A stretch of DNA of 64,000 nucleotides from Saccopteryx bilineata (GCF_036850765.1 NC_089498.1:69790305-69854304); one strand, 5' to 3'; shown: positions 48,220-60,372, counted from the first letter of the stretch. A program made the numbers and translations. Notes: generated from the letters alone by a model not told the origin.

Positions 48220-48924
48220 AAAACAATGCAGCTGTGTGTCTTGAGTCATGCCCGATAATTATTGTAACTACTGTTGTGACCTTCCATTCAGCCATGATCA
48301 ATCAGGGTTGACATCAGAATTCTGGCAATAAAAATATTAGAATTCTGGATTATACATCTCTTTAAGAAAAATGCATGTCCCAAAGCAGGAATTCAATCAA
48401 AATTTACGATGAAATATTTGTCCTAACTTTAAGTGAGTTCACTTCCTATATACTTTCCTAAGTCCCGTTATCTTCAGGTTAACAAGAACTTATAAATTTC
48501 TATTGTTTTAAAGGACAGTGTGAATGTCTGTGTGTACACTATATGAAAGGTTTCTGGAAGGAAAGACAAGAAACTGCAACGGTGACTTTCTGGGAGAGGA
48601 GAATAGAACTGGTGTCTGAAATAAGATGAACTCTCTTCTTACTACATATCCTACTATATTGTATTGTTCTTTTATTATAGTTTAATTTACAATTTTTAAA
48701 ATATCAGAGGTTATAATCAACAGTGTTGGTTATTGCCCATTGATTTCTGGTATAACTTTTATATTTTTAGACATATTCAAGATCCAAGAAGCCTGAATAC
48801 TCTCCCTGGAAACCTGATATCATAGAATTGTGTCAAATATGCTGGCGGAGGTCATTTGCCCAGTGATTTAACCGTGTGATTTTACCAGTGTAATTCTGGC
48901 TGTGTATAGATGTACCCATATTTT

Positions 48925-49123
48925 TTAATTGATCTTTATTTATTGATTACAGAAAGGGAAAGGAGACAGAGAGACAGAGAGAGACAGAGAGACAGAGAAA
49001 GGAGCAGGAAGCATCAACCTGCTGCTTCTTGCATGTGCCTTGACCAGGCAAGCCTGGGGTTTTCAACTGTCAACCTCAACATTCCAGGTCAATGCTTTAT
49101 GGACTGCACCACCACAGGTCAGA
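48925..49123 (-). mobile_element. SINE-B copy 10
   Basis: Minus-strand copy. Head ctgacctgtggtggtgcagtcc, (GACA)-rich complement of the CT body. Confidence 0.88.
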
Positions 49124-49227
49124 CTTCCATGATTTAATATTACCAATCAAGTGATCAAAGTAATGTGTTCTGTAACAATTCAAGAGTATATAATGGACAC
49201 TGTGCTTTCACCTCTGACCAAGCTCTT

Positions 49228-49790
49228 GTTACACTAGAATAGCCTGTTCCAGAAATAAGAAAGACTGATACATTGAGTCAACAACAAAACCTTCATATGT
49301 CCTGCTAATTGTAGCAGGTTTAAAGTTTATGTGACTCTGACTAATCACATTAGCTTTATGTTACTGTTAACTAACCAAATGTTTCAATTATAATTATAGA
49401 AACAGGAGGCCGGTATCCTGCTTAATTTAGCCGGTTCAGTTGCCAGAATGTCACTGAAGCCAAGACCCTTATCAGAACTGACAAGAATGATCCTGCATTC
49501 GCTGTTGCTCACTTCCCAATATAGAATGGCCTCTCTTCCTTTGATCTCTTTGTTCTGCCTTCCTGGGGTTGTCAGGGCCTTCCCCTTTTCCTTCTTATAA
49601 AAACCCTCAGTGCTGCCTGCGCTGAGATGTTAAGATAGGTTTTTGAGGACAGGAGTCCCCCATCTTCTCAAGTCACCAGCATTTAAATAAATTTCTTTGC
49701 TTCTCATTAGCACCTGTCTCAAAGTATGGTTTCCATGGCAGCAGGCAGCCGGACCTGTGAGCTGTTTCCTCATTTCCTCAGTTTCATAGT
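49228..49790 (+). mobile_element. Possible endogenous retroviral LTR
   Basis: A TATA-like cttataaaaaccctcag near 49596 and taaataaatttctttgcttctc near 49685 are spaced like an LTR core promoter and poly(A) region. The ends and family are not established. Confidence 0.45.
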
Positions 49791-50051
49791 GGAATTTAGA
49801 ATAAAGAAGATATCAAAAATGGGTTTTCCAAATGGCAGTGTTCGTTCAGTCAGAAGGACTGAGGAACAAAGGTAGGAAGGAGATAGAGTTACTTTTCCAT
49901 AGACCCTTTTATACCCTTTCTATCTTGTGTCCCGTATATGTATTTCTTATTAAAATGTTTAGTATGGGATAGATGGGTGGATGAAAGGAAAAAATAAATA
50001 AATACAGAATGAGAAAGAGAGATTGAGAGTTCGCTGTATCAAGAATATTTT

Positions 50052-50240
50052 GCCTGGCCTGTGGTAGCGCAGTGGATAGAGTGTCAACCTGGAACACTGA
50101 GGTCACTGGTTCGAAATCCTGGGCTTACCCAGTCAAAGCACATACAACAAGCAAGCGATGAATAACTAAAGTGAAGCAACTATGAGTTGACATTTTTCAC
50201 TCCCCCTCCCCTGTAAAATCAATAAATAAAATCTTAAAAA
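50052..50240 (+). mobile_element. SINE-B/D-like copy
   Basis: Head gcctggcctgtggtagcgcagtgg, B box ggttcgaaatcc, then caagcaagcgatgaataac as in SINE-D. Tail aaatcaataaataaaatc. Confidence 0.85.
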
Positions 50241-51059
50241 AACAAAAAGATATTTCAATTAGAATAGTTAGCCCTGGCATCAACCAACATAGTAAATAGA
50301 ACTGTTTATTTTCCTGATATCCAGAGTATTTGTTTCCTATACTACAAAGAAAGAGAGAGAAAGCAAAGCAAAGAAAAAAACATTGATTTTCTGAAGTCCA
50401 AGGCTTATTGAATTAGCTCAGAAGTTGTGACATTTAAAACGGTGCCAGAACTGCAGAAGGGGCCACTGTTTCTGCTACACACCTGCCCCATGTCGCAAGG
50501 GGCATCTCGCTCTTAATACATAGTGTACTGCTTTCTTGGACAGTCTGACCTTATTTTAAAATACTGGGGTTGCCAACTTCTGCCTAGGGCACTACTTTAT
50601 TTACCAGTTTAAACAAAACAATATAGGGAGGCAGAGGCTGAATATTACATACATGGCCAAATTGTCTCACCCAACTTTTTTTTTTCTTTTTTAAGAAACC
50701 AAATCCTGCTTCATAAGGCTGAGTGGCCATTATTGGTTTCTCTGCTAAATTATGAGGTACCAGGGGTGATGTGGGGGCGGGGGTGTTTATCAGCACATCG
50801 ACATCTTAAAGAGTTAGAGAGACACCACAATTTCTTACCATCTGTCTCAGTACACTAATACTGGCCTCACAGCAGGAGCCAGGAAAAGAACCTTGCCAAG
50901 AAGAAAGGGAATATGCAAAGGGGTAAAATGCTTTCTTGGAATCTTTTCAATAAATCTGTTCATCACAATTTTTAAAGAAAATTAGGAAGTGGTAATAACA
51001 TGATGTTAATGAATAATAACCAAAATGGTCATAAATAATAGCATGAAAAGGTAGATATA

Positions 51060-51568
51060 CAGGGGGTCCTTGGGTTATGACAGTCTTGACATATGACATT
51101 TCGAGTTTATGACGTTCACTCCCATAAAAACTTAGTACAGGTAGAATCATCTCCAGCGTCTCCTGCATGTTCCTGAGACAATCCAGGTTCACCTGACCCA
51201 GTATCTCCAGCACCTTCTGCAGGTTCTCCTGCATCTCCAGCTTCCTCCTCCCAACAGGTCACTCTCTCCCACCTTGCAGTGACCCTTCCAGTGTGCAAGC
51301 CAGCCACAGGAATAAAGGTATAACATTTTTGGATATGCACTTTTTGTCATTTTTTTTCTGTTACTACAGTATAATGTCCAGTACCGTATATTTATGTCCT
51401 TTTCCTTTTTCTGTGGCTTAGTTGTGTTTTTATGTTCTAGATTATGATTTTACAACTGTGTTAGGATAGGTAAGTGACTTAGGCTAGGGTGTATTTCGAC
51501 TTACACCAAAATTCTGGTTACGTCACTGTCGTAGGAACAGAGCTATGTCATAACCCAAGGACTCCCTG
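51060..51568. mobile_element. Tigger-like DNA transposon remnant
   Basis: 509 bp between TA dinucleotides (51058-51059, 51569-51570). Ends cagggggtccttgggttatgac and cataacccaaggactccctg match in inverted order. The interior has a short CTCCAGC-rich imperfect repeat (51150-51245). No transposase of useful length. Confidence 0.85.
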
Positions 51569-52076
51569 TAGTCAAATACAGATATATAAATGTATAGGTA
51601 GATACATATGCATAAAATAAAGACATATGGACAGACTGGAGGGTCATGTGGCCTTGATATACCCTAAAACCATAAGTATGTTGAAACCCTCTGCCTTAAT
51701 CCCACCAGAGAAGCCTTTTCTTTCCAACTGCAAAGGAGCATTATCCTGAATCCTCTTCTCCAAAAGTAATCAACCCACTCACCTCAAGATCCAGAATTAC
51801 CCCCATAAAGCTATTACAACTACCATTCAATGTAATTGGCTTTCACACTAACAGATAAAGAGGATGGAACAGTGAAAGGAAATGCACCAAAATATCAATG
51901 TGGTTACATCTGCATGACAGGATTATAAAGCTTTTTTTCTTTTATTTATTTATAGGCTTTGGGGGTGTTTTCTAAATTTTCTATAACAAGATTACATATA
52001 TGTATTTCAGTTAGGCAAAATGGTTTCTAGCACGTGATTGACCTACCTGCCTATCTTAAGAAGCAGTTGCTCTCAT

Positions 52077-52440
52077 ACCTGACCAGGTGGTGGCATAGTG
52101 GATACAGCATCAACCTGAGACACTGAGGACCCAGGTTCGAATGCTGGCTGGAGCGTGGGCTTATACAGCAGTGTAGGGTTATTAGCTTGAGTATGGGATC
52201 ATCGACATGATCCCAAAGTCACTGGCTTGAAGTCTGTGACTTGAGCCCAAAGGTTGCTGGCTTGAGCGAAACAATCACTAGCTCGCCACCCCCTCCCCCC
52301 ATCAAAGCATGTATGAGAGAAGTAATCAGTGAACTAACAAGCTGCAATTACAAGTTGATGCTTCTCATCTCTCTCCCTTCCTGTCTGTCTGTCCCTCGCT
52401 CTAAAAAACAAAAAAGAAAGAAGAAGAAGAAGAAGAAGAA
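52077..52440 (+). mobile_element. SINE-D copy 7
   Basis: Head cctgaccaggtggtggcatagtgg, several internal repeats, (AAG)n tail. Flanked by imperfect agaagcag..ctctca repeats. Confidence 0.9.
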
Positions 52441-52662
52441 GCAGCATCTCTCAGTGACCTCCAGCTCACTCCAGGCGGGGTGTACAGTATCACCTGAAAG
52501 AAAGTTCTTACATACATAAGTAGGCCCATTAAGTTTTGTACTGCCTTGTACTACATAGCTCTTAACAAGCATGTGCCACTTAGCCAAAAGCCACCTCTGC
52601 TCCTGGAGGACATTCATACATCAAGTCCTCATCCCCTTTCAGGTATAGAGAGCCAACCTTTT

Positions 52663-52999
52663 TTTTTTTTTTTACAGAGACAGAGAGAGAGTCAGAGTGA
52701 GGGATAGACAGGGACAGACAGACAGGAACGGAGAGATGAGAAGCATCAATCATTAGTTTTTGTTGCTCATTGCGACACCTTAGTTGTTCATTGATTGCTT
52801 TCTCATATGTGCCTTGACCGTGGGCCTTCTGTAGACCGAGTAACCCCTTGCTTGAGCCAGCAACCTTGGGTCCAAGCTGGTGAATTTTTACTCAAACCAG
52901 ATGAGCCCGCGCTCAAGCTGGCGACCTTGGGGTCTTGAACCTGGGTCTTCCGCATCCCAGTCTGACGCTCTATCCACTGCGCCACTGCCTGGTCAGGCG
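52663..52999 (-). mobile_element. SINE-D copy 8
   Basis: Minus-strand copy. Head gcctgaccaggcagtggcgcagtgg. Target duplication agagagccaacctttt at 52647-52662 and 53000-53015. Confidence 0.95.
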
Positions 53000-53352
53000 A
53001 GAGAGCCAACCTTTTGATGTTGCCCAAAGTTCCCTTAATAAACTGTTTAATTCTGAAGTTGTCAGCCTCTTTTTTTAGTCTCTCAGCTTCATCCTCCTTT
53101 GAAGGTCAGTTCAGACCATATGAGAAAATTTTCCCAATATTTATAATTAGATAAAAATTAGAATTCAAATATTAAACCTAGCTAGGACTGCCAAAATATA
53201 CATATGAAAGGGGAGCCTCTGGGTGATAGTAATGTATGTGTTGAGAAGGATGATTACAGAGTACTGTATACATTTCATAACCACTTCCTAAATTGTAAAT
53301 ATAGGTGTTATACATTTTTCGGTAGGTTTATTTCAAAATTAAAATGTTAATT

Positions 53353-53850
53353 TTGCCTGAACTGTGGTGGTGCAGTGGATAAAGTATTGACCTGGGATAC
53401 TGAGATCCGAGGTTCAAAACCCCAAGGTCACCAGCTTGAGTGCAGGCTTATTTGGCTTGAGCACAGGCTTGCCAGCTTCAGTATGGGGTTGCTGGCTTGA
53501 GCACAGGGTTATCAACATGATCCCAAGGTCACTGGCTTGAGCCCAAAGTTCGCTGGCTTGAAACCCAAGGTTGCTGGCTTGAGCAACCTTGCTCATGATT
53601 GGGTCCAAGTTTATTAAGGGAACTTTGGGTTGCTGGCATGATCCCAAGGTCACTAGCTTGAGAAAGGGGTCATGGATTCAGCTTGAGCCCCCCAATCAAG
53701 TCATATAGGAGAAGCAATCAATGAACAACTAAAGTGATATAACTACAAATTGATGCTTCTCATCTCTTTTTTCCTGTCTCTCTTTCTCATTCTCTCTCTC
53801 TCTCAAAAATAAATAAATAGCAACAAATAAAAAATTAATAAAATAAAATC
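53353..53850 (+). mobile_element. SINE-D copy 9 (expanded)
   Basis: Longer than its relatives: the ~20-bp gctggcttgagc units are repeated many times (53425-53690). An extra block at about 53585-53650 contains a 21-nt inverted copy of sequence at 53023-53043. Confidence 0.9.
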
Positions 53851-53875
53851 AATCAATAAAAAACTTTTTAAAATG

Positions 53876-53954
53876 CCCTGGCCCAATGGCTCAGTGGATA
53901 AATCCTCATGCCCATGTGTGGAGGTCATAGGTTCAATTCCCAGCCAGGGCACAA

Positions 53955-54001
<47 letters not shown>

Positions 54002-54095
54002 CGTCCCTCCCTCCCTCTCTCTTTCTCTCTCCCTTCTTCTTTCTCTCTCACTCTTTTTCAAATCATTGAAAGATAAATATTTTCTTAAAAGGATT
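53876..54095 (+). mobile_element. SINE-C copy 4
   Basis: Head gccctggcccaatggctcag, B box ggttcaattccc, very long CT tract 53953-54035. Confidence 0.85.
53953..54035. repeat. CT-rich microsatellite
   Basis: Nearly pure pyrimidine tract, mostly CT, within SINE-C copy 4. Confidence 0.9.
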
Positions 54096-54904
54096 CAGGG
54101 CCTAGAAAGCTGAAAGTGTGAGTTGTAAGTGGCACAGATGGCCTGTATACAATATATCGACTTTATATCTCAGTGCTCCTCTCTTAGAACAAAGTGCCTA
54201 TAGTATGCCTTAGATGGGTTGTGAGGACTAATGACTCACCTACAATAAATGCTTTCAAAGCCCTCAGTGAAAAGATATTCTGAGATAGCAGTCTTACTCA
54301 TCCATCATCTTTATGAATAAATCAGAATAAAGCATTTTATTATCAGCCTCTAGATGTGCTGATCCCAATTAATAAAATATCCAAGGAAAAAATCAAACTT
54401 TACCTAACCGATACAGACACCCTTCATGCTTTGTAGTACAATCAAAAGACTAACATAAGAGCAATGCTAAGCAGCTTGGTTTGCTGGGACACATATAGAT
54501 CATTCATTTTTGTGTTTACAGAGTCTATTTTTTAGTTCCACTAGGGTATTAGTTGGGCACAACAATATTAAACATCAAGTAAACTATTGTGGAGTTACTC
54601 AGTTTGATACAATGAGTATCAATAGAAATATCAAATTATAGTAATTGAGAGAGTCAATGAGGAATACTAGGGAGGGAAGAGACTGGACAGTAAAATAATG
54701 GACTACAGCAGGCAGAAAATCGCTGTGTGCATGGAGTGAACTAACACTAAATAGACACCAAGCTTGGGTGCAGAGGCCACTGTCCCACTCTGTTAAACTG
54801 GTATGCTCTTGTCTGCCTTCTTAATCAACTTGTTTACCAGCTCTCCTCAATGGGTTGTTAGTTTCTTTTCTTTCTCTTTTTTTTAATCTAGGAAGCCATT
54901 TTCT

Positions 54905-55087
54905 TTCTTTCTTTTTTTAATTGATTGATTTTAGAGAGACAGAGAGAGGAAGAGAGAAGCATTCATTTGTTGTTCTAATTAGTTGTACATTCACTGGTCA
55001 CTTCCCATATGCGCCCTGACCAGGGTTCGAACTTGCAACCTTGGTGTTTCAGGACAATGCTCTAACCAACTGAGATAACCAGACAGG
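54905..55087 (-). mobile_element. SINE-C copy 5
   Basis: Minus-strand copy. Head ccctgtctggttatctcagttgg, B box ggttgcaagttcgaacc region, caatgaatg-type middle. Confidence 0.85.
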
Positions 55088-55251
55088 GACTAGGAAGTCA
55101 TTTTCTTAAATTCTGTACCTAAGTCAACACTGGAATAAAAAAAGAGTGTGTCTATATGTCAGGAAACATTGAGACAAATAGAAAGAATATCAATGGACTC
55201 AGGTGAGCTATGGGTCAGCTAACAACTATTTTAAATTGAAAGATTCTTTTT

Positions 55252-55605
55252 TTTAGTAGTTTTTTTCTTTTAGCAAGAGAGAGAGAGAAAGAGAGGAAGG
55301 GAGAAAGATGAGAAAATCAACTCATAGTTGCATCACTTTAGTCATTCATTGACTGTGTCTTGACTAGGGGGCTCAGGCCAAGCCAGTGACCCCTCGCTCA
55401 AACCAGTGACCTTGGACTTCAAGCCAGCAACTATGGGATCATGTCTGTGATTCCACGCACAAGCCAGCGACCTCGTGCTCAACCTGGTGAGCCTGTACTC
55501 AAGCCAGATGAGCCCACACTCAAGTTGGTGACCTCAGGGTTCTGAACCTGGGACCTCAGCATCACAGGTCAACACTCTATCCACTACACCACCACCAGTC
55601 AGGCA
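55252..55605 (-). mobile_element. SINE-D copy 10
   Basis: Minus-strand copy with head gcctgactggtggtggtgtag and internal repeats. Confidence 0.9.
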
Positions 55606-55642
55606 AATTTGAAGGGTTATTTTTATCCTGGATCTCTAAGAG

Positions 55643-55645
<3 letters not shown>

Positions 55646-55694
<49 letters not shown>
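55646..55694. repeat. Poly(T) run of 49
   Basis: Uninterrupted T49. On the minus strand this is an A-tail following about 290 bp that fit none of the SINE or L1 families in the window. Confidence 0.95.
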
Positions 55695-55697
<3 letters not shown>

Positions 55698-56010
55698 TGC
55701 CTGGGTGATTGTTGACCTGGTTTTGGATAACATCCAATTAGGACAAACTGCCTCTGAATAAGTCCGAGGTGCTGAACTATACACTTTTTCCCATCTGGCC
55801 AGAAAAACTGTGACTATACAGGCATAATAGGAAGCTTCCCTGGTAGTCTGTAGCCAATGCACTCATCCAAAAACCCTTTGTCCAGCCAGAAACAGTTGGC
55901 AAAGAGGTCCACATGAAGGTGACCGGCAGCCCCAATAAGCCATCTCAGAAACAATCAATTGGTCAAACAATCAGTTCATCAAAAGTGTGTTTCTATTAAC
56001 TCATTTTTTT

Positions 56011-56778
56011 TATTGACTCACTGATATGAGAGAGAGGAAGGTGCGGGAGGGAGAGAAAGAGAAACATCAACTCTTCCTGTTACTGGAAGAAGCCAGGGTT
56101 CATGTTGCCCATCGTCCCTTTAGCCAATTTATGAGTAACAGGTATAAGCGTCTTTAATCAAGATTGTCAGCAATTCAAGTGGGCAGAGCACTCAGGTCCA
56201 AAAAACTTTCTTAACAGTCTCAGCTGACTGACCAGTTTATGTTCTTTTGGGGAAGGTTAGTAATTATTGACTATGCAGTTAATCAGGTAGTAGACTGCAG
56301 GTGGTTGGAATCTGGCGTGCAGGAATGTACCTCAGGATGCTTGTTTGACATGAGCGATGGCCTTATAGGTATTCTTTAACTTTGTCTCTAGGGCACTGGC
56401 ATCTTGATTTTGGGAACCCATCTATAAGACTTCTTACTTTTCTTGGAAGAACATAGTGCAAAGATTATATTGTTCATGAGACAGGCTATTTATTCTTGCT
56501 AAGAATTATTATTATTGAATCCTTTAACTCATTATATTTGGAAGGACATGAAGGAGGACATAAAGATTAAATTCCATATTTATGCTTTATTTTCTAAACT
56601 ATGAGTATATAAGAGTTAACTCCTAATATACTATTAAACCCTTACAGTTCCACATAGTTGTTCCATTTAGTTGTGTATTTGTTGATTGCTTCTTATAGGT
56701 GCCCTGATTGGGGGGTTGAACCCCTGACCTCAGTACACCAGGATGACACTTTATCCACTGAGCCACCCAGCCAGGGTC
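56011..56778 (-). mobile_element. SINE-C copy 6, split by an LTR
   Basis: The 3' part lies at 56011-56077 and the tRNA-like head at 56647-56778 (minus strand: ccctggctgggtggctcagtgg). The two halves join when the intervening LTR is removed. Confidence 0.88.
56078..56646 (-). mobile_element. Solo LTR inside SINE-C copy 6
   Basis: 569 bp. On the minus strand it starts TGTAAGGGTTTAAT and ends CTTCCAGTAACA, with near duplication cttcc/gttcc on either side. gattaaagacgcttatacc near the end resembles a poly(A) signal region. No internal genes. Confidence 0.8.
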
Positions 56779-57308
56779 ATTTCTATTAACGCTTTATAAG
56801 ATTTATAGCAATTTATATGGCATAGAACAATTTTAACACTTGTGAGAATTTTTCTCAGTGTTTTCTTTTGACTGTGCCCAACCACTTTCCCACAGCATTC
56901 TAAAAGGAATTCTGCCATATATGTTGAAGCTAGAGGGAGAACAATTTATACTCTGAATCCCTTGGGCTAAAACCATTTAGCTTGACAATGATAAATTTTC
57001 ATAAGATTCTTTGAGCTAGAAAGGCATCTGTTTTCAAGTTATCCCAAGATCCCAAAGGCCCTGATTACAGAAGCCCTCACCCCATATCCTTTTTTAAACC
57101 AACATCACATACCTAAATTTAAATTCCTATCAGATGGTCTCATATGACTTCTTAAAATATTTTTACAAATTAAACTATCAGGAAAAACTTCTAAAAAGGA
57201 AAAGAAAAATAGTTAGTCAAATTGTTAACATAAGCAGGTAGCTAGATATTGATGGAAAAAGAGAGCAAAGGGAATTGGACATTACATTTAATAAAAATTG
57301 GAAAAGCT

Positions 57309-57525
57309 GCCTGACCAGACGGTGGCGCAGTGGATACAGCATCAGACTGGGATGCCGAGGACCCAGGTTTGAGACCCTGAGGTCGCCAGCTTGAGCGCAG
57401 GCTCATCTGGTTTGAGCAAAGCTCACCAGCTTGGACCCAAGGTCTCTGGCTCGAGCAAGGGGTTACTCTGTCTGCTAAAGGCCCATGGTCAAGGCACATA
57501 TAAAAAACAGTCAATGAACAACTAA
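57309..57525 (+). mobile_element. SINE-D copy 11 (3'-truncated)
   Basis: Head gcctgaccagacggtggcgcagtgg and internal repeats. Stops after caatgaacaactaaggt. Confidence 0.88.
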
Positions 57526-57529
57526 GGTA

Positions 57530-58398
57530 AAAAACAAAATTGGAAAAGTCTGCTTCAGTAAGAAGCTTCAACATCTCATTTACAATTTGGACAGCCCACA
57601 GGTACGCCCAGCTAAAGAGATTAACACTCCCTTTCTCCCCTATGTAGGGAGGACTAACCAGGTTTTCCAATTCCCCAGATTAAAACCAATTCATACCCAG
57701 AATATGGAGAAGATGCTTCTGTGCTACACTTTAAGGCATGTGCAGTGGAAGCCAGAATGGTGGCCATAGAGGCCTCTCAGTCTAGTCTAGAAGAAGAATC
57801 TGATTGGCTATTGGGAGGAACCAACACAAGACACAACATTTTAAAGAAATTGATTGGTTGGCTTAAAGGAAAGCTAGTTCTTCTCAGCCCAAAAATATAA
57901 ACAGAGGCCTTTTTTACTCTTTCTGCCCTTTTTTTTTTTTGTCCTTCTCTCTGCCTTCCTGCTTGAGAATGCACTTGTCCCATTTGCTCCCATGCTGCGT
58001 GGGCTGGCAGCTGAGCAATTTCCCAAGTACAGGCTTTGAGAAGCACCTGAACTGGACTGAGCTTTAATATGGGCTAACCCATGGCAAAGAAAATCTGGAT
58101 TTTAGTCTTTATACTGGGCTTAATGAAGACAAGAGTGGACTTTTTACTTGGCAGGACAAACGGAAAGAAGACACTGGGAACCTGGGAATAACCTTCTATT
58201 TCAACCCCAAATAAATCACATTGCAACAGCCTAAGAGTATCCAAATGCAGGTGCTTATAAAATTTTATTTTTGTGATACTGTACAAGAACTACATTTCTA
58301 CCAGCATCAGAACCAGCATCAAAGTAACAGTACTTAGCATGGGAAAAGAAAATACCAGTTACGGTTTCACCATTCTTGGATTATAGAAGTGTGTTTCT
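57530..58398. other. Intron sequence with LTR-like features
   Basis: gattggctattgggagg (CCAAT-like on the other strand), aaaatataaacagagg and ccaaataaatcacattgc (57800-58215) hint at an old LTR promoter and poly(A) site, without defined ends. Confidence 0.35.
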
Positions 58399-58775
58399 TA
58401 AGCCTGACTGGTGGTGGTACAGTGGATAGACTACTGACCTGGGGCGCTGAGGTCCCAGGTTCAAAACCTTGATGTCATCAGCTTAAGCGTGGGCTTATCC
58501 AGCTTAAGCACAGGCTCACCAGCTTGACCACGGGGTTGCCTGCTTGAGTGTGGGATCATCAACATGATCCTACGGTCGCTGGCTTGAGCCCAAAGCTCGT
58601 TGGCTTAAGCCAATGTTGCTGGTTTGAGCAAGGGGTCACTGGCTCAGCTGGAGCCCCCTGGTCAAGGCATATATGAGAAAGCAATCAATGAACAACTAAT
58701 GTGACACAGCTATGAGTTGCTTGCTTCTCATCTGTCTCCCCTCCTGTCTGTCTCTCTCTCACGCTAAAAAAAAAA
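58399..58775 (+). mobile_element. SINE-D copy 12
   Basis: Head gcctgactggtggtggtacagtgg, many internal gcttgagc units, tail running into purine microsatellites. Confidence 0.9.
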
Positions 58776-58955
58776 AAAAGAGAGGAAGGAAGAAGGGAGA
58801 AAGGGAGGGAGGGAGGGAGGGAAGGAGGGAGAGAGAGAGAGAGAGAGAAACAAAGAAAAAAAGAAAGAAAGAGAGAGAGAAAGAGAAGGAAGGAAGGAAG
58901 GAAGGAAGGAAGGAAGGAAGGAAGGAAGGAAGGAAGGAAGGAAGGAAGGAAGGAA
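58776..58955. repeat. Purine microsatellite (GGGA)n/(GA)n/(GGAA)n
   Basis: Begins as mixed GA and GGGA units and becomes a long regular GGAA/GAAG tract from about 58887. It grew from the SINE-D tail. Open frames across it are artefacts. Confidence 0.95.
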
Positions 58956-60248
58956 ATGTGTCATTTGAGGAATCCTCCCAGAGGAGATTCCTGAAATGCA
59001 AACCTATATGTGATGCTGCAAAAATGCACTGTGATTTGTCCTGCCTTGAAGCTATTGGGACTGATGTTGCTCCCTCCCAATGCTTTTCCTTCAAGAAGTA
59101 TTATACTACTTAAATAAAGAAGCATAAACACAAAGTTGATGATGTAAAAGATAGAATTTATGCGATTTAACACTCTGTGTATAGAGCAATCAAACACGCA
59201 AATGTGTTTTAGATAAATGTCACCCACCTTAAGTTATAACCATTTTATTATCAGAATGGCATTAGTAATATATATACCTAATCCAAACACCCCAATGGCA
59301 ATGTTTAGCTACATAAGGATAGACAATCTATTAGGTGATGAACAATACTAGGTATAACAATCATTAATTTTTATGCAGCAATGAATATGGAAGGCTGAAC
59401 AAATGAAATGTACCAATACAGAAAGCAACAATTAAAATGTTACAGAGAGAGTTAAAGATTTTACATGCAGAAGTCACTATGAGGATAAGGACAGAAAAGA
59501 ATGAAAGGAAATACACAGAAAGTCTAACGAATGAGGTACAAAACACCTGCAACCGGGCATACAGGATTCAAAATCCACTGACGAAGAGAAAGAAAAACAA
59601 GTTGGAAGCAAAAAGGTATGGCCAAACAAAGAAGACAATGCAAGAAAAAAACCATTACAAAGCAGAAAGATGTGCATCTCATCATTTTTGTACCATAAAA
59701 TAAGAATAACTCCAAAACCAAATGCTAGCCCAGCATACTATATACTTCAATTTTGCTGACAAGATAAATGATGTAGCCAGTAAGATCTAAAATGTAATTA
59801 TTGTAAGAGCTCAACCGGTTCCTAGTTAAGCTAAATTCAAAGCAGAAATGATGTGTTTGGAGACAGGAAATTAGTATTTAATGGAAAGACATCAGCAATA
59901 TAAATTAAAGCAAGGATTTAGAGGAGAGTTTTGTTTTTTTTTTAATCCACAGCTAACTTGATATTAATGATTAAAATTAAGTAACAGAGTTCAGTGGATC
60001 ATCAAAACTGTGAACTGTAAATCAAAAGGCATTAGAAGAGCAAGGGTCACTAATTCAGTTGCAGGTATAGTGTCACACACAGCAGAAATAGAAATATGAT
60101 CATGTAGAGATGGTAGAACAATATTTATTTAATCAATGCCAATAAGTCCTTTTGGGTATACACAATGTAAAAGGAAAAAATCTTATGCTTAAGTATGTGA
60201 CATTAAGTCACTATTTTAAAAATATTCTCCCTAGTTATTCTGGACATA

Positions 60249-60372
60249 GAGTGTGGGGCTAAAGTAGGTTTACAGTTATGAGTATGTGAAACAGAATTTA
60301 TTCTTGTATTATTATTCATTATTTTATTATTTTCCATACAAGCAACTGTAAACCTACTTTTGCCCCACTCTG
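60249..60372. mobile_element. Palindromic mariner MITE
   Basis: 124 bp between TA dinucleotides (60247-60248, 60373-60374). The arms gagtgtggggctaaagtagg and cctacttttgccccactctg pair over about 30 bp around an AT-rich loop. No coding capacity. Confidence 0.88.

Noticed and set aside
47802..48311. 169-codon frame
   Set aside because: Covers SINE-A copy 5 and its flanks. No homology to proteins.
55695..55985. Idea that the poly(A)-flanked segment is an NDUFC2 pseudogene
   Set aside because: Trial alignment in all frames gave only scattered matches, too weak to support a gene name.
58860..58955. Regular short repeats that could suggest an array such as CRISPR
   Set aside because: Pure GGAA microsatellite without spacers, in a mammalian genome.
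58712..59113. 133-codon lysine/glutamate-rich frame
   Set aside because: Product of a purine microsatellite grown from a SINE tail.
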